From contig NC_081815.1 in NCBI RefSeq assembly GCF_030704535.1, forward strand, positions 1,875,001-1,939,000: a stretch of DNA of 64,000 bases, read 5' to 3'. The notes under the pieces are model-generated. The model saw only the letters and a list, made by a program, of their open reading frames with translations. It had not been told where the DNA came from and did not search any database. The translations under genes were made by a program, and so were the position numbers. This document shows, in pieces, positions 48,101 to 63,100 of this stretch; the first letter of the stretch is position 1, and each line of letters opens with the position of its first letter. The DNA is from Vitis vinifera. Taxonomy: Eukaryota; Streptophyta; Magnoliopsida; Vitales; Vitaceae.

Positions 48101-51100
48101 GAGACAAAAGAGATGTCTTGTATTCGTTATAATAGTAACCAGCATAAAAAAGTACATTATTTAATGTTATTATTGTTAGTCACTGATATAAAAATTCTTA
48201 CTAACCTGAAAACCAAAGACAAGCTGTCTTTTACTCTCATTAATTTTTGCTAGTATTGGGAGTGAGGAAAAAATGTGCCTTACAATATAGTCATATGCCA
48301 AAAGTTCTATCGTTGACCTTGTATTTTATTTAATATTTTCATTTATTCTTTGATCATTTTGAATAACTCCTCATATACTTACATTATATACATACAGGTT
48401 GAAACGGTAGCTCAGTTTGGTGTGATTTTTCTTCTTTTTGCATTAGGCTTGGAGTTCTCCACGACAAAGGTTGGCATATATTTCTCCTCTCCTCCTGTGT
48501 TCTTTCTTTTTTACTTCTAAGTTTGTTGACTGGTTAGAACTGTCAATTGAATTGCTTCATTGTACCATTGCAGCTTCGTGTCGTTCGGGCAGTTGCTGTT
48601 TTAGGAGGTCTGCTCCAGATTTTCTTATTTATGTGCTTGTGTGGAATCACTGCCTCGGTATGCATTGTATATTCATGAAAATTTTCAGGCATATGTTGAG
48701 TAATGAACCATGTTGCAGTTCAACCATCTGAACTGCCTTCACACAGTTTCATGAAAATTTTCAAGCACATTTTGCGTTATGAACCATGTTGGAGTTTAAC
48801 CATCAGAACTGCCTTCACACAGTTTCCATGAATCTCCAATTACATCTCTAGGATGTATTCGGCTGCTACTTGTAAAATACTGTTCATTTACAGACAGAAT
48901 ACTTAAAAGGTTAATGACAGTTTTAGAAATCTCTAAAAAGATGATATCATTCCTGCAGCTGAAGTCTATTGTGCAGTTGGAATTTAAATTATCATATGCT
49001 TCTTAGATGTTTTTTGCAGACATCTTGCACTTCCATGGGCTAAGTTCACTCCTAGTTTAAATGACATTTAATTTTATCTATCAAAAAAAAAAAAAAAATT
49101 AAACTCCAATTTTGCAAGCTAGGTTAAGAAGGTCAAATATTTTGAAAGGAAGTGGATTGGTATCCGTACTAGTTTATCCAAATTTTCCCTTGAAATCATG
49201 AAGAGGCTAGTGGATTTTATCCACCTGCTATAATTTTGGGATATTTCTAAATCTTCACAGGAGGAAAACAGGTGACTGGGATTTTCCAGCAGTGACCAAT
49301 GGGATCCTTTTTCTAGTAATTGGTTTATCATGTTTCTTCCGGGAACTAGGTGACAAGTATTTAGGAAAGTGTAATTTTGATCTAATTATGTGCTGAGTCT
49401 CAACATTGAGCTGAGTTCCTGCATCTTTGGATGCCACTCTGCTTTATCCTTAGCATATTAGGTGACCAGTGTCCTTTTCTGTCATATTTGTGTCTTTTTC
49501 TCCTCATTCTCACAGTTTGATCCTAGTGTTTTATTTTACTTTTTTTATTCACAATTAACATGACAAACTCATTCAAACTTACTGTCTGGTTTGTCAAGAA
49601 GAGATGGTTTTTCACCTTTTTACTCATGTACTCTTTGCCTTCCATTTTTCTCCCCATTTTTTACTACTGTTCCATGCCTTGCTGCAAATTCATATCAGAC
49701 ACATCAACTATGTTGCCACAGACCATGACATGCAAATAGTGCATCTTGGTGCCGTGGAAGTCTACTATTTATTGTGCTATAATAATTAGAAGGGGTGGCC
49801 ACTGGCCAGGTGCCACCAAGTCCAAGGCCCCAGGCTTGAGTATTACATGCAGGCCTGCAGGGTTTGGCTGGATTGCATCCAAAATCCTGAGCTCGCCTAA
49901 TTTGTTTTTTCTATGGAATATAGAGTTCATGTTTAATTAGATTTAATTTTGCTATGATTTTATATGTTTTATGTTTATTGGATATAGTGTGAGCTCTCAA
50001 CCTTTCTTGTTTTAGGGGAGGGACCATGCTATTAATACTGGGCCCAAAGTTGAGCTGCATTAGTGATTGGCCTAGACCTAGGGCATTGCATGGCCACCCC
50101 TAAGATTCAAAACTATTATCCATGTTAGGTTAAGGATTAGGAATTTTCCTTTTTGATATATTTATCTTCTTACCTATTAAAAAAAAAGGATTAGAAGTTT
50201 TCCTTATTCTACATTCTGAGGCAGCATTGGTTCTCTTTTTGCTCTTAGCTTCTGGATAGTATGGTAGTTTAACAAAGAATTTAGATTTTCATCTTTCCAT
50301 TTGTTTTGTCCAAAAAAAAGATGTAATTTTTTATCCATTTCTTTTAGTTATGAACTTCTAATGGGTACAGCTGCATGCATTGTTGCAGCTATGTGGTGGC
50401 AAACCTTCTGAGGGGGTATTTGTTGGTGTATTACTTTCCATGTCTTCGACAGCAGTGGTAACTCTCTTGACCTAAACTTGTGTTTGTTTTACTCTCAGCT
50501 TATATATTTGGCAGGTCTAATTTTAATAAAACATGGCTGCCTCTCTATGATACTGTCCTAGAAGCTTGATCTGGCGGAATAGTTTATCTAAATTTTGTTA
50601 TATATTTGAGGTCATTTTGGATTTTAAAAAATGACTCTACTTATCTGTTATACTTAGGGGACTTTTACATCTTGCATTTTTTTTAATCTCTCTATTAGAA
50701 ATCAATCTTGAAAAAACATTTGCTTGTAAACCAAATTTCTTTAGTATTCAATATTAATCTTGTAAGCCTCCCTTGTGTCCTTTTTGGATAGTTTGGAAGG
50801 AAAGAAACGGTAGGGCTTTTGAAAATGAGGGGCATTCGGTTCAAGGGTGTAAATCTTTTTTCCTGTGTAATCTTTGGGCGTGGGTGAAGAAGTTTTTTGA
50901 CTCTGACTTTGTGGATTTTGTAGATTGGTTAGGCTCTATTTAAGGGGTTCTTTAATCTCTTTTGTATACTACCTGTATACTTTGGGGCGATTCCTTGATG
51001 TGCCTTTTTCTTTTTTAATATATTGCTTTTTATTCATAAAAAAAAAATCTTGTAAGCCAGATCAATAGATGCTTGTCCACAATGTTGCTGAAGGCCAATA

Positions 51101-54100
51101 CATAAGGAAAACAGTGTGCTGATAAGCCTTTAAATTATGCTTCTTTTCCCTTTTAGAAGTTCCATTGTAAATCAGTCCATAAGGAGACTGTTTATTCATT
51201 TATTCTTTAGGACTTCACTTTTTGTCTTTTTCCTTCTTTTTCATCGAAATTTGTCAGATAATTAAAATATTGGAGAATCTATGCCAGGTGGAAAGAAACT
51301 ACTTCCTAGAATGGTAGAATGAAATTTTTTGGAATCATTATGCTATGTTTGGTTACAAGAAAATACTTAGGAAATGGAAAAAAATATTAAGGAAAATGAC
51401 TTTCTCATGTTTGATTTATTATGGAAAGTAGAAAAAAAATATAATTAAAATTAGTTAGAAACTTATGCATTTAAAAAAAAAAAAAGAGTGAAATGAGTTT
51501 GAAGAAGTTTATAAAATTAATTTATTAACTTCAAATCTTTTATTTTTATTTTTCTTTTCTTTTGCTTGCATTTTCCCTCAAAATTTTCAAGAACCATAGG
51601 GTTAAGGTTTGCATGTGGTCTTAGATTCAAAGAATACTGTTCCTATCTTAGCTGACCTTTTACTTTGGTAATTGTTGTAAATAGCATCTTTATCTCATCT
51701 TTATTATCTTATATCTGTCTTTAGCCACAACATTCTATTTTACTTATATTGTGCCCATTATATTCACATGCATACATATGGTTTTCTATTAGCCAGAGAA
51801 AACATTTATATATATATATATATAACATTTATGTGTGTGTATCATGTATAATCAGCTGTTGCATTTGTTGGTTTAATATTTTGAGTGATAACATGGCCTC
51901 CTGAGTGGTAGCGCTCTAGGTCCCAAGTTTGGGTCTCCTCAGTGTTTAAGCGTAGGGCAGAGAGGGGCAGGCCCATATCACCCAAGTTTGCTTCATCGGC
52001 ATGATAAATGTTTCCCTCTCTGAGTGGGTTCTCTCTATTTAAAAAGGACAAAGAAAACAAGTTTGAGTAATGACATTGGAGATCAAGCTTTAATCTCATC
52101 TTCTCTTAGTTACTAACCATTATGCTGCCTGGCCACAATTCATTTGCATAATCAAGATTTCAGATACTTTTTAGATTCTTTCTTTTTTCTTTATTTCCCT
52201 GCTGGATTCCATTTTCTTTATGCTGCCTTTTTTGGTTCTCCTTCTTCATCTTCCTTTCTATTTAATTACAAATATCAATCTGAATTGGCTGGTTGAGAAG
52301 CAAACCAATTTACCATTTTTGGTAATTTAGTATATGGATTTAACCTATAAAACATTCCTTGTAACTGTGTCATGCACTTTGTGGATTTAATTGAAGAAGC
52401 CATAACCCTTTTGAAGTTTGCTATTCCATACAAATAAAAAGGGTAAAATGGGCCCAAAAATCCAGGGGCTATAAGCATGCCTATACCTCACGTTTGATTG
52501 TATAGATGGTTCTAAATATCATAATTTGGAAATTATTATCTAGGGCACTTTAATTTTCTGAAACCATAAATTTATTCTGGAGATGATGCTACCTACAGGT
52601 GTCTCTTATCCTGGTCACCTTCGTCAATGTGAAAGGGTTCCATAATTCTATCTACTTGGAGTGTTAGCTCATGTCCAAGTCCAACATTTTGACAATGTGG
52701 AAAATAACCCATTGTTGATTAACTTTCTTTGAACCTATGTTGGCTCTATGAGTTATTTTTTCTTGGTTAACCGTGCATATGTCTTCCTTTCTTATGTATG
52801 GAATTGTTAAAGCTTCTTTGTCATTATTTATGGTGCTTGTTTCATTTTGTTTGGGCCACAGGTTTTGAAATTTTTGATGGAAAGAAATAGTATCAGTGCT
52901 CTTCACGGTCAGGTTACAGTTGGCACTCTTATTCTGCAGGTATATATTTTCTTTTCCATGATCCCATATTTATGTGACGAAAAGTTCTATTCTGCTATTA
53001 TCTAGAGAGAAGTTGTGTCAATGTTGGGGTGGGGATGGTGTGTACCCAAAAGGAGAGTGGGGGCCTAGGTATTCGGAAAATTGATCTTTTGAATAAGGCT
53101 CTGTTGGGGAAATGGATTTGGCGTTTCGCCATTGAGGAAGATTTTTTCTGGAGAAAGGTGGTTGGGGTGAAGTATGGCCGGTTGGGTTTTGGATGGAGAA
53201 CAAAGGAGGCCCGCGGATCGTTTGGGGTGGGGGTTTGGAGGGATATCTTGAAGGAGTCGGCTTGGTGTTGGGATAATATTGAGTTCAGAGTAGGAAAGGG
53301 GACTAAGGTGAGTTTCTGGACTGACCATTGGTGCGGAAATGAGGTGTTGTCCCAAGCTTTTCCCCAGTTGTTTGCATTGGCGGTCCAAAGGAACGCCTCG
53401 GTAAATGAGATGTGGGATTCTAGCCTTGGTCTAGGAGGTTGGAATATAAGACTCTCTAGAAATCTTAATGATTGGGAGTTGGACGCTCTAGGAGAGTTGT
53501 TGCATTTGTTGAGGGATTTGAGGATTTCTCTTGAAGAGGACGCAGTGATTTGGAAAGGAGAGGGACACGGCCGCTTTCGGATTAGAGATGCTTACAAGAT
53601 GCTGTCAGGGCCTAATGTCATTACCTTCCCGAAAAAGAGCATTTGGGTGGACAAGGTCCCAACCAAAGTTGCTTTTTTTGCTTGGGAGGCTTCTTGGGAG
53701 AAAGTTCTAACTTTGGACAAGCTTCAAAGACGGGGATGACAGCTTCCTAACAGGTGTTTTTTGTGTGATTGTGAAGAGGAAAATGTAAATCATATTCTTT
53801 TACACTGTACAGTTGTAAGGGCTCTCTGGGAGATTGTCTTGGCCTTGTTTGGGGCTAATTGGGTGTTCTCAGAGAAAGTCAAAGAGATGTTAGTCAGTTG
53901 GAGGGGCCCTTTTGTGGGGAGAAAGAGGAAAAGGATTTGGACTTCCATTCCGTTGTGTATTTTTTGGACGGTCTGGAAGGAGAGAAATAGATTAGCTTTC
54001 AGGGGGGGCTCTCTAGCTATTCAGAAGCTTAAGAATTCTTTTGTTTGTAACTTGTGGAGTTGGGCTAGGGTGTATATGGGAGAGGAGTCCTCTTCGCTTT

Positions 54101-57100
54101 TAGGTTTTTTGGAATGGCTCGCCGTTCCCTAAGGGGTGGTGAGTGTTGACTTTTGTATTGGCTACTATGTATACGTCCTGTATGCTTTGTAGCTTTTTGC
54201 CTCGTTTAATATATTTGAGCTCACTTATCAAAAAAATGTTGGGGTGGGGATGGGGTTTAAAAGAAGAGTAATATTATATTACCATGAAATAAGTAAATAC
54301 AAATAAGGATGAGGAATTCTTCCTCCAAACACAACCACTATATAACTCTAATCAAAAACAACCAAAACTATTTACTTTGATCAAAAGTAAGAAAATCTAT
54401 TTACTTCAGATATCAATAGAGATGCACATCTAAAAGTTAACTTTACACTGTGCTGGTAACATGTTTCCTCCTACAGTTTTACACACTTGTGAAGCATTCC
54501 TATATGAAAGAACAAGCACTTGAGAATACTCTGTTGCATATTCTTTTGGTCTATTTGGAAGGAGAGGAATGACAAGAGTTTTTTAAGGGAAAGAGCTTCT
54601 TGTGTTGTAGCTTAAAGTTTCTGCCTTAAATTGTGATTTCATGGTCTTCCAATTCTTTAAGGGAAGGGAGCCTGCCTCTCCTTGATTCGTGGATAGGGTG
54701 AGAGTGAGCTGATTTTTGCCTATGCGCATCTTGGTGTGCTTTCTTGTAATTTTTTTTTTTTTTTAACTTTCTAGTCCTGCTTAAGTAGTGCCTTCTACAT
54801 GTCCCATGTACTGAGTTGGCCTCTATTTGGTCCATTAATTGTTTTTTTTGATAGATAAAAGGCAAAATATATTAAAAAAGTGCTTTGAAAAAGCGCATCA
54901 AGTACACATGGAGTATACAAAAAGTGCTGAAAGGGAAGAAAAGCAAAAAAAAAAACAAACACTGCCCAATATAGAACCACACCCTAAAGAACAAGAAAAA
55001 CAAAGGGCACCCAAGCTACCAACCAACAAGTAGCCAAACCAAAATTGCTAACCCCTGACTTAATAGAGCTAGTCCTGACCCAACCTTCGAGCCATTCTTC
55101 CCAACTCTAGCTTGAACCCTCAGAAACCACTTTCCACCCACTTTTTCGGTTCCTTCTCTCTTTGCTGCTTGATTGGGAGTAGTTACCCGAGCTTTCCAAC
55201 TTCCAAAGCTCTCTATCAAAACGAGACATTGACAAGGGTCTCTCCTCTTAATACCCGATGCTTCCCCCTTATACGACCCTTTCTGCCTTCTAATTTCCTC
55301 AAAAGGGAGGTAACTTCCTTCTACCCATCCATAGGCAATCCCAAATACTTATTGAAGGAGACAAAATTCGTGAAGAAAGAAAGATTCCCAACTCCTAGCA
55401 AGTCCTTACTAGTGTTGTCCTTTCTTGGAGCCCCTTTCTCACTACACAAATCATATACAACACACCCGTCATCATTGAAAGGAACTTTTAGAACATCCGT
55501 TATAAAATCCACATTTGAAAACATCCGCAAAGGCTCAGCCTCCTTCCTCGCTTTCCAAAGAAACCCTTGGCTTGAGTTGTGTGCTTAGGTACATTCACTG
55601 GCCTCCCTCACCTTTGAAAAAAAAAGAAGAAAGAGAAGACCCACCTTTCAACGACAAAACAGAAGATGAGGGCTTACTTGTGAAACCTTTTGCTTCACAT
55701 AAGAGAGCAAAGTCTACATAAGGTCCTCTTTCATCAAAGAAATGAGTTCTTAACTAGAAGCAAAGATCTTGGGGAAGCTTCTGGATCAAGCTTCCTTCCC
55801 TAGATAGCATATCAGGGCTCTTAAAAGAGCTTTTAGGTTGGCCCACGACACAAACATCCTCAAAAGTAGGCTCGACATGAGGTGATGGGCTGGTCTATGC
55901 TAGCAGGTCAAGAGCAAGGCCCAAAGCCCTTAAGGCCTTCCAACTCGTGAACTGACCCAACACGAGATAAAGAAAAAGGCCCAAAAGCCATCCTCTCAGC
56001 TTGTCCCCCAGCCTTCGAAGCACTGCTGCACATAGAAAATTCTGCACCAACTTGCGCAGCATGCAAAGGCACCTTGTGTTGCTCCCACCTTTTTGCATTC
56101 TTCCCAACCTTAGCCCCCACGCTCCACTTTGCACATGGCTTCCCCTCATTGTCATCCCTAAACTCCAACACCCTACAACCCTCCTTTGGGACAACTACCA
56201 ACACCCATGGTAGGATCTCCCACCATAACTGAACGACGAAAACTAACGATCCTACCACCACACGCAAGATCCAAGGGACCCCCCTTATGTTGGATCTAAC
56301 TAGAATTCTAGTCCATTGTAATTGGTGTCTCTATGTAGTATCCACATCCACATCCACATCCACAACCATAAAACCTCCACAGGCATCACTTACCCTCTTA
56401 AAAAAGTCCTTTCCCCACAAGTGCAAAGGTAGTTCGACCAATCTCACCCAACAATCTTTTGCACACCATTCTCTGTAGCAACTAGCTTTAGGGCTCCACC
56501 ACTTCAAATGCAAGCTCTTTCCTTTAAAAAGGCAAACACCCAGACGCCACACCCTTTCGGCTTCAAAAGCATTTTCAAAATCAAACAAAAAGAGGGCGTC
56601 TCCTAATAACACCACACTAAGATTGCCATTCAATCTCTAAGTAATTCTAGCCCGGGATTTCAATCAACCTAACTTTGGGACCTTCACTACTGGAACTCTC
56701 AACCTACCCACCAAGCAGTGCTTCAAAAGCATATCATTCATATGTATTTCCTCCTTCTGACCCTGGATCCAAACTGCCTCACCCACCTCTCCTTTGCCTC
56801 TAGAAACCACACCCGTGTAAGAAACACCTTTTCTAGGGGACTCAACCTCGCTCTCCCTTAGCAAATAGCCATCTCCTCCCTGAGGTTGCTTTATAGGCCT
56901 GGCCTCTAGAGTAACACCAATACTCCTTAATTTGCTTGCTAGGGTCTTCCAAACCCCTGGAACACCCCTTTCCTCTGGAAAGATTAGGGAGAATCTCTCT
57001 TCTTCAACCGTCAAAGCATAGCACAATGAGAACCAGCCCGCATCGTTGCTACAAAGCTATAGCTTAAAAGTTCTCCCCTTTTCTTTCCACTCCATCCTGA

Positions 57101-60100
57101 GAGACTTCCGGGGTGAAATACCACAACAATGTTCAATCCCCTCCAACAGCAAAGCAAAGTCTCTCTCACCAATTTGATCCATGAGGAAAGGCCTCAACTC
57201 TTTTCCATGATCAGACCAAAATCCTTACCTTTAACCGTCTCCTTTGATATCTCAAAGGATTTTGAATCCACCCTGAACCAGCATTTACCCCCCATAACTC
57301 CAGGATAATCTAGCTCCATCAATGGTTCACTGCATTTTGCATACACAAGCACTTGCAAAAACACATATTCATGATGCAAATCCTAGATTTCCAAGTATTA
57401 AACTCGCTCAAATATTCTGGCCTGTTAATTCAATTTACCCTTTACTTATCCAAATTAATCTAAAATGCACCTGTAGGCAAAGCTATCAATCAAAATATTT
57501 TCACAATCAATATGCTTATGAACTGTTTGTTTGTGTTGTCAGGGTGATCCACGGATAATGGAAGGCTATCTTTTCTAGATTTTATTGATGTATCAATTTG
57601 CTCTCTTTTCGAGATTTTATTGATTTATCAATATGCTTAAGGTGTAAGGAGTCCTTTTTTCTCACATTAGTTCTATTTTTGTTAATCCATATACACCTTC
57701 CCCGTACCTGGGTTTCACCTGCTTGCATTTCCATATTTACATAATAAACAAAAAATCATGAGCAAAAGGGACTATAGGATCAGCTAATAGATTAGCTTTC
57801 CTAAACATATGCCTACAGATGAAGTAATACTAGCAGGAACTTTCATAATTCTTTTAAATGTATTTATAATTATCTTGAGATCTCATTCTACCACAATCTC
57901 TTCAAGTCAGGCCAAATAACCAGGACTAGTCCATTTTCAAACCTTCACATTCTGCAACAACAATAAAATCGTTACTTATAACTTTTGCTCTAGCAACACA
58001 TATGTTGAATGTAACTACAATTTTAAAATTATTTTCTCGAGATTATACTCTGCTGTGTTCATACATGCTGTAGACATGTTAGTACAAGCTGGCTTGGTAT
58101 TCTCACTGAAAAATAACATTATTATGGAGAAGAGATATATAATAAGGGAGTGGTGGTAGCCCATAGATATATTCTGTATCTTTTCAACGTAAAATCTCCT
58201 CTACCACTATCCCATCCCTGCCACTTGAGCTAGGCCTCAAGGGCATCTTCTAAGTCTTACCATTGTTAGGGGCATCTTCCAAGTCAAACCATTGTTGTAA
58301 TGAAATGAATAAGTTCATATGATCATCACACTGTATGCACACAGACAAGTAAAAATGCACATTCACATGCTTACATACGTGTGTGTTTTTGGTGTTGTAT
58401 TGTGTTCTCACTGTGCTTGTGTCCTGCTTTCACAAAATCTACCATATTGGTTTATCCAAGCTGCACAGACGAATACTAAAAATGTGTTTTGTTTATGGTA
58501 TTTCTCTTGTTTATTGTTGCCTATCAGGATTGTGCTGTGGGCTTGCTATTTGCTCTTCTTCCAGTCCTAGGTGGTACTTCGGGTATTCTTCAAGGAGTAA
58601 TATCAATGACAAAATCGTAAGTGAAGGACCTGAAAAACTGCCCCTCTTTTGTGTTCAAGTTTGATATAGAAAAGTCCTGTCCACCTTATATGCAATACTG
58701 CAAATTAAGTCTGTCACATGTGAATAATCTTAGAAACCATCTATTTTTTTTTTGATAGGTTAAGATTACCTTAAAAACTCTATCTTGACTAGCTTAAGGG
58801 GTTAGATACTGCCTGCACTTTGTTTTTATGATATGTTTCATGTTATAAGGGGTTTCCATTTGTAATCTTGTTCATCATTGTCCTACTGATATTCCAGAAT
58901 TAATTGGTTGGATTATGTTGTCAAGATAACTGGAGAATTTCTATCAATTTGCATTTGACAGTGTTGCACAATTTCTGGGACAATCAGTGGGCCCATGCTC
59001 AACTTGGGCCGGGTCTGATATATCTTGTAAATGACCCATACCTGGTAGCTATTTGAAATTTGTTGTACTGAAGTCTAGGTCATGCCAAGTTGGACCATCA
59101 TGGGGTTCGGCACTAGGGAAAGCAGCCTGCATGGCCTGGCCTGCATAGCCTGTGGTTTTGAGTGCAGAGGAGTTGTGTCACCCCAAAAAAGGGGAATAAA
59201 ATTTTCCCAAATAAATGCCTTGAAAAAAGTGAAGACCTGGTTTATGTATTCAAGGGATTGTTGTATTGATGTAGAGGTTGAAAAGTGTCTAACAAGGGCA
59301 AAGCATTTAGCATTGAGCTTTATGCGGTTTTTCCTTTAAGAACCGAGGCATTGTTTGGTTCTATGCAAAATTTAACCATGATTTTATGTGATGTATATTT
59401 TTTATGGTGGCAAAAATGATTTCTCAAAAGTTGATTTTTTTCCTTTTGGATGCATGATAACCTTAATATAAAATGTTTTTATCAAAATGAATCTGGATAT
59501 GGTCTCCTAGCATCAATATGCAGTGAGAACTATTAATCATCATCTGAAGTTGTTTCATATGTGCTCACAACAGTGGGTACTTGTTATCTGAATTGAGGTT
59601 TCTCTGATTTATTGATCTTTTAACAAACATATCAATGAAGAGAAAATTAGGGATGCCTATATTGAAGTTTTTCTTATTAACACATGAACTTAAATAAAGA
59701 ATTGGAAAAGGCATGACTCTAACTTCCAAGAAATACATAAATCAGAAGATGCTTCAGGGACTACTTCGGTTTTACCTTTATTTTGACTTGAACATCAGTA
59801 ATTATGGATTCTTTTCCTGGGGAATAATTGTTACTTGTGCATTCCTTAAAATCTGTATATTGAAAGAAATTTGATATTAATTAGCTGCTGGTGTTGGTAT
59901 AATACAGCAGATTTGCATCTCAAACCAACTAGTTGGTGATATCTTTTCCACAGTACTGGGAATTAGTTTTTACAGTTATGACTCCTATAATTCGTATTTG
60001 TAAGAAGCAAATGCAATTAATAAGACCATTTAGGTCTTCCATTTTGGAAGTCTGATGTTGGTGGTACATAAACAAAAAGGGAATAATTTGGATTTTTGAA

Positions 60101-63100
60101 AAAGCATACTCTTTGGAATGGTTACAGCAACAATAATTTAAGCATTTTGCTGCAGGAATGAAACTGGTAATACTAATTTTAGAAAAACAAGTGCCCAACC
60201 CATTACACTATTGCAGGAATAAAGCATTTCTGATGCCTTGGGCACATATAAAACAACACTTGGCTGCTTAGTTTCTTTATTGATTGGATTTATATTGCCA
60301 TTTTTGGCTCTCGGCTATGTGAATTTTCTAACAAAACTTGTTATTCATTTCCACATGCTGGTTTTGTTTTTCCAGGTTGGTGGTTTTGATAACTTTTTTG
60401 GCCATTTTGTCAATACTATCTCGTACTTGTGTCCCTTGGTTCCTTAAGCTGATGGTTAGCCTATCATCACAGGTACGACTAGATTCATCCCATGACATCT
60501 ATTCTGTATTTTGATGTGGTGTTGACTCAAATTTTGTTTGTGCAGACTAATGAACTTTATCAATTGGCTTCAGTGGCATTCTGCTTACTCGTTGCTTGGG
60601 TTTGTTTCATTTCTGAATTCTTCACTAGCATCTGAATCACTTGGCTTTGATTTGACAATTATTTCTCATTGCACTGTGGAATTACTGGTATTGGAGAAAG
60701 CTGTCATTCCTATTATTGATGTTTCTGTCTTCTAGAGGTTTTACTTACACTGCTACTATGGGGAATTTTTTTTTCATTGTTACGTTTTAGGTGGATGCCT
60801 TGTCAACCAATAATGCCCGTGCACCTATCCAACTACCCACTCCACCACACACATGTGCTCTCACACACAAATTTATCTGTATGTGCTTATACCTATGTAT
60901 GTTTGATATAATACAAATTGTTTTCTTTATTTCAGTGTAGTGATAAGCTGGGTCTAAGCCTTGAACTTGGTTCCTTTGCTGCTGGAGTGATGATATCAAC
61001 AACTGATCTTGCTCAACACACTCTTGAACAAGTAAGGATCTAATTCTTATTCTTTATCACAAGTTGCATGGTGCCTAATGTGACCTCCATTACACTTTTC
61101 TTATGTTTCACATTTTGTGGGAGATTTATTTACTACTCACATGTTTCCACATTTTGGGGGGGAACTTTCAATTGGGAGCTTGTTCGGTAATGTTTTAGAA
61201 AACAATTCTTAAAAAAATAGTTTTTGAGAATAATTTTTAAAAATAAATTTTAATTGTTTTTAAGAATAAAATTCTGTTTGGGAATTCAAATATGAAAAAC
61301 GGTTTTCTTGGCTTATTCTTTGTGAAAGTATTATGCACTTTTGCATAACGCAAAAGCTGCCAAAGGACTCTCCTTATTTTCAAGTGTTTTTCGGATACTC
61401 TACAAAAAATACCTGAAAACATCTCAAATTTGTTCTAAAAAACAACCTGTTTTCAAAACAAATTCTCAAAATATCAATTTTGAATAAAAAAAATTTTGAA
61501 ATTTGTTTTTGAGTTAGAAAATTATTTTATGCTCTAAAAAATAAAAAAGCTATTTTCATTAGCAATTCCCAAAGAGGTCCTAAAATTTTAGTTTTGTTGT
61601 GAATGAATATATTAATAATCAATAATAATGGAAAATACTGGGAAGACATGGAAACCTTATGGAATATTAATAGTATAATAAGGGTGTAGACCTGTGAAAA
61701 GTTTCATGCAAATGGTGTGTTAGATTAAAACGAGGCTCCAAAATAAATGATTGATGAACCATATGAGAGTCAAATATGATGCTGTACCTAGAAGTTCAAA
61801 TTAGCACTCTGTTTTGGTACAACAGGATTCATGCAACTTATCATGCTTTTATGTTTCCAAATGGAAACATAGTCTGACTAATATTTGTCAGATTACCAAA
61901 TTGGAGAATCACCAAACCTTCTTCTGCTAACCTGAAGTGATTGCCCTATCAGCATGTATGGAAAATATAGCCCTGGGATATGTTAAAATAGGCTAAAAGA
62001 TTTTCAAAACTCAAGGGATTTGCACATATCACTTAAGCTAATATTTGCCTTTTCCAGACAGACTAGGATGAGGAACTCTACTGAGGCCGAGTTGTTAGTG
62101 TTATCAGGAAGCTAAAGTTTTTTTTGATAAGTAAAAAAAATTATATCGAATAAGAAGAAAGTACACCCAAAGGGCGACCCGAAGCATACAAGAGGTATAC
62201 AACTATCACCAAATAGAAGAATCTACAAAAAAGAGGGGTAACAAAAAACATCACCTGGCCTCGTCTAGAGCCCAACCAATAAAAAAAGTTAATTGAAGGA
62301 AGAGGCCCTTCATCTATACAGAACTTAGTTCAGGCCCAAAGAGTTTAAACAAAGGAGTTTTTCATCATTTGAATTGACAGCTCCTTGTTATCAAAGGCAA
62401 TTCCATTCCCTTCTAAACTGTCCAAAAAATACAAATAGGGGCTGTCTTCCAAGCCTTTTTGTGTTTCTTGCTCACAAAAGAACCATGCCACCTGAGAAGT
62501 GTCTCTCTAACTGTCAAGGGAAGAACCTATGACACCCCAAAGAGAGCACAAAGTAAATGCCGTAGCACCCTGGCCTTAACACAGTGAAGCAGGATGTGGT
62601 CAGTGGTCTCTTCTTCAACATGACAAAGGATGCATATGTTTGCTAAAGACCATCCCCCTCTTTTTTACCTGAGACAAATGATACTCCTTGGAAAAGGGAC
62701 TGCAACACCTATAGCTTTAAAGCATCATAGAGAGACTTAACAGAAAACTTCCTGTACTTTGTCACTGTCCAAAGCACCCTATCTTCCAAGTCACGGGACA
62801 CCCTCTTCTGTTGGATTCTTGAAAGAAACCTCTTCACTATATCCAACTCCCAATCATTAAAAGACCTAGAGAACATCGGATCCCATCTGCCACCCTCTAT
62901 TGTGGGGTCCCATACATCTTCCACCCACACCTCCTTTGAAGAGGCAAGAGCGAAAAGAGAAGGAAAAGAAACACACAAGGTTAACAGTTTCATCTTGGCT
63001 TATTATGGAATAATTCCTTTTGTAGGGCTTTGTGTTTTGCTTATCTTAGTGGGAAGATCCTTGATTTGTATGCTTTCTTTGCACTTGCTTCTCTTGAATC

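Noticed and set aside
55016..57026. Separate host genes on the minus strand in KEA intron 11
   Set aside because: The frames are broken and one carries the DUF4283 pattern of LINE ORF1, with a LINE 3' tail at one end; they belong to a dead LINE.
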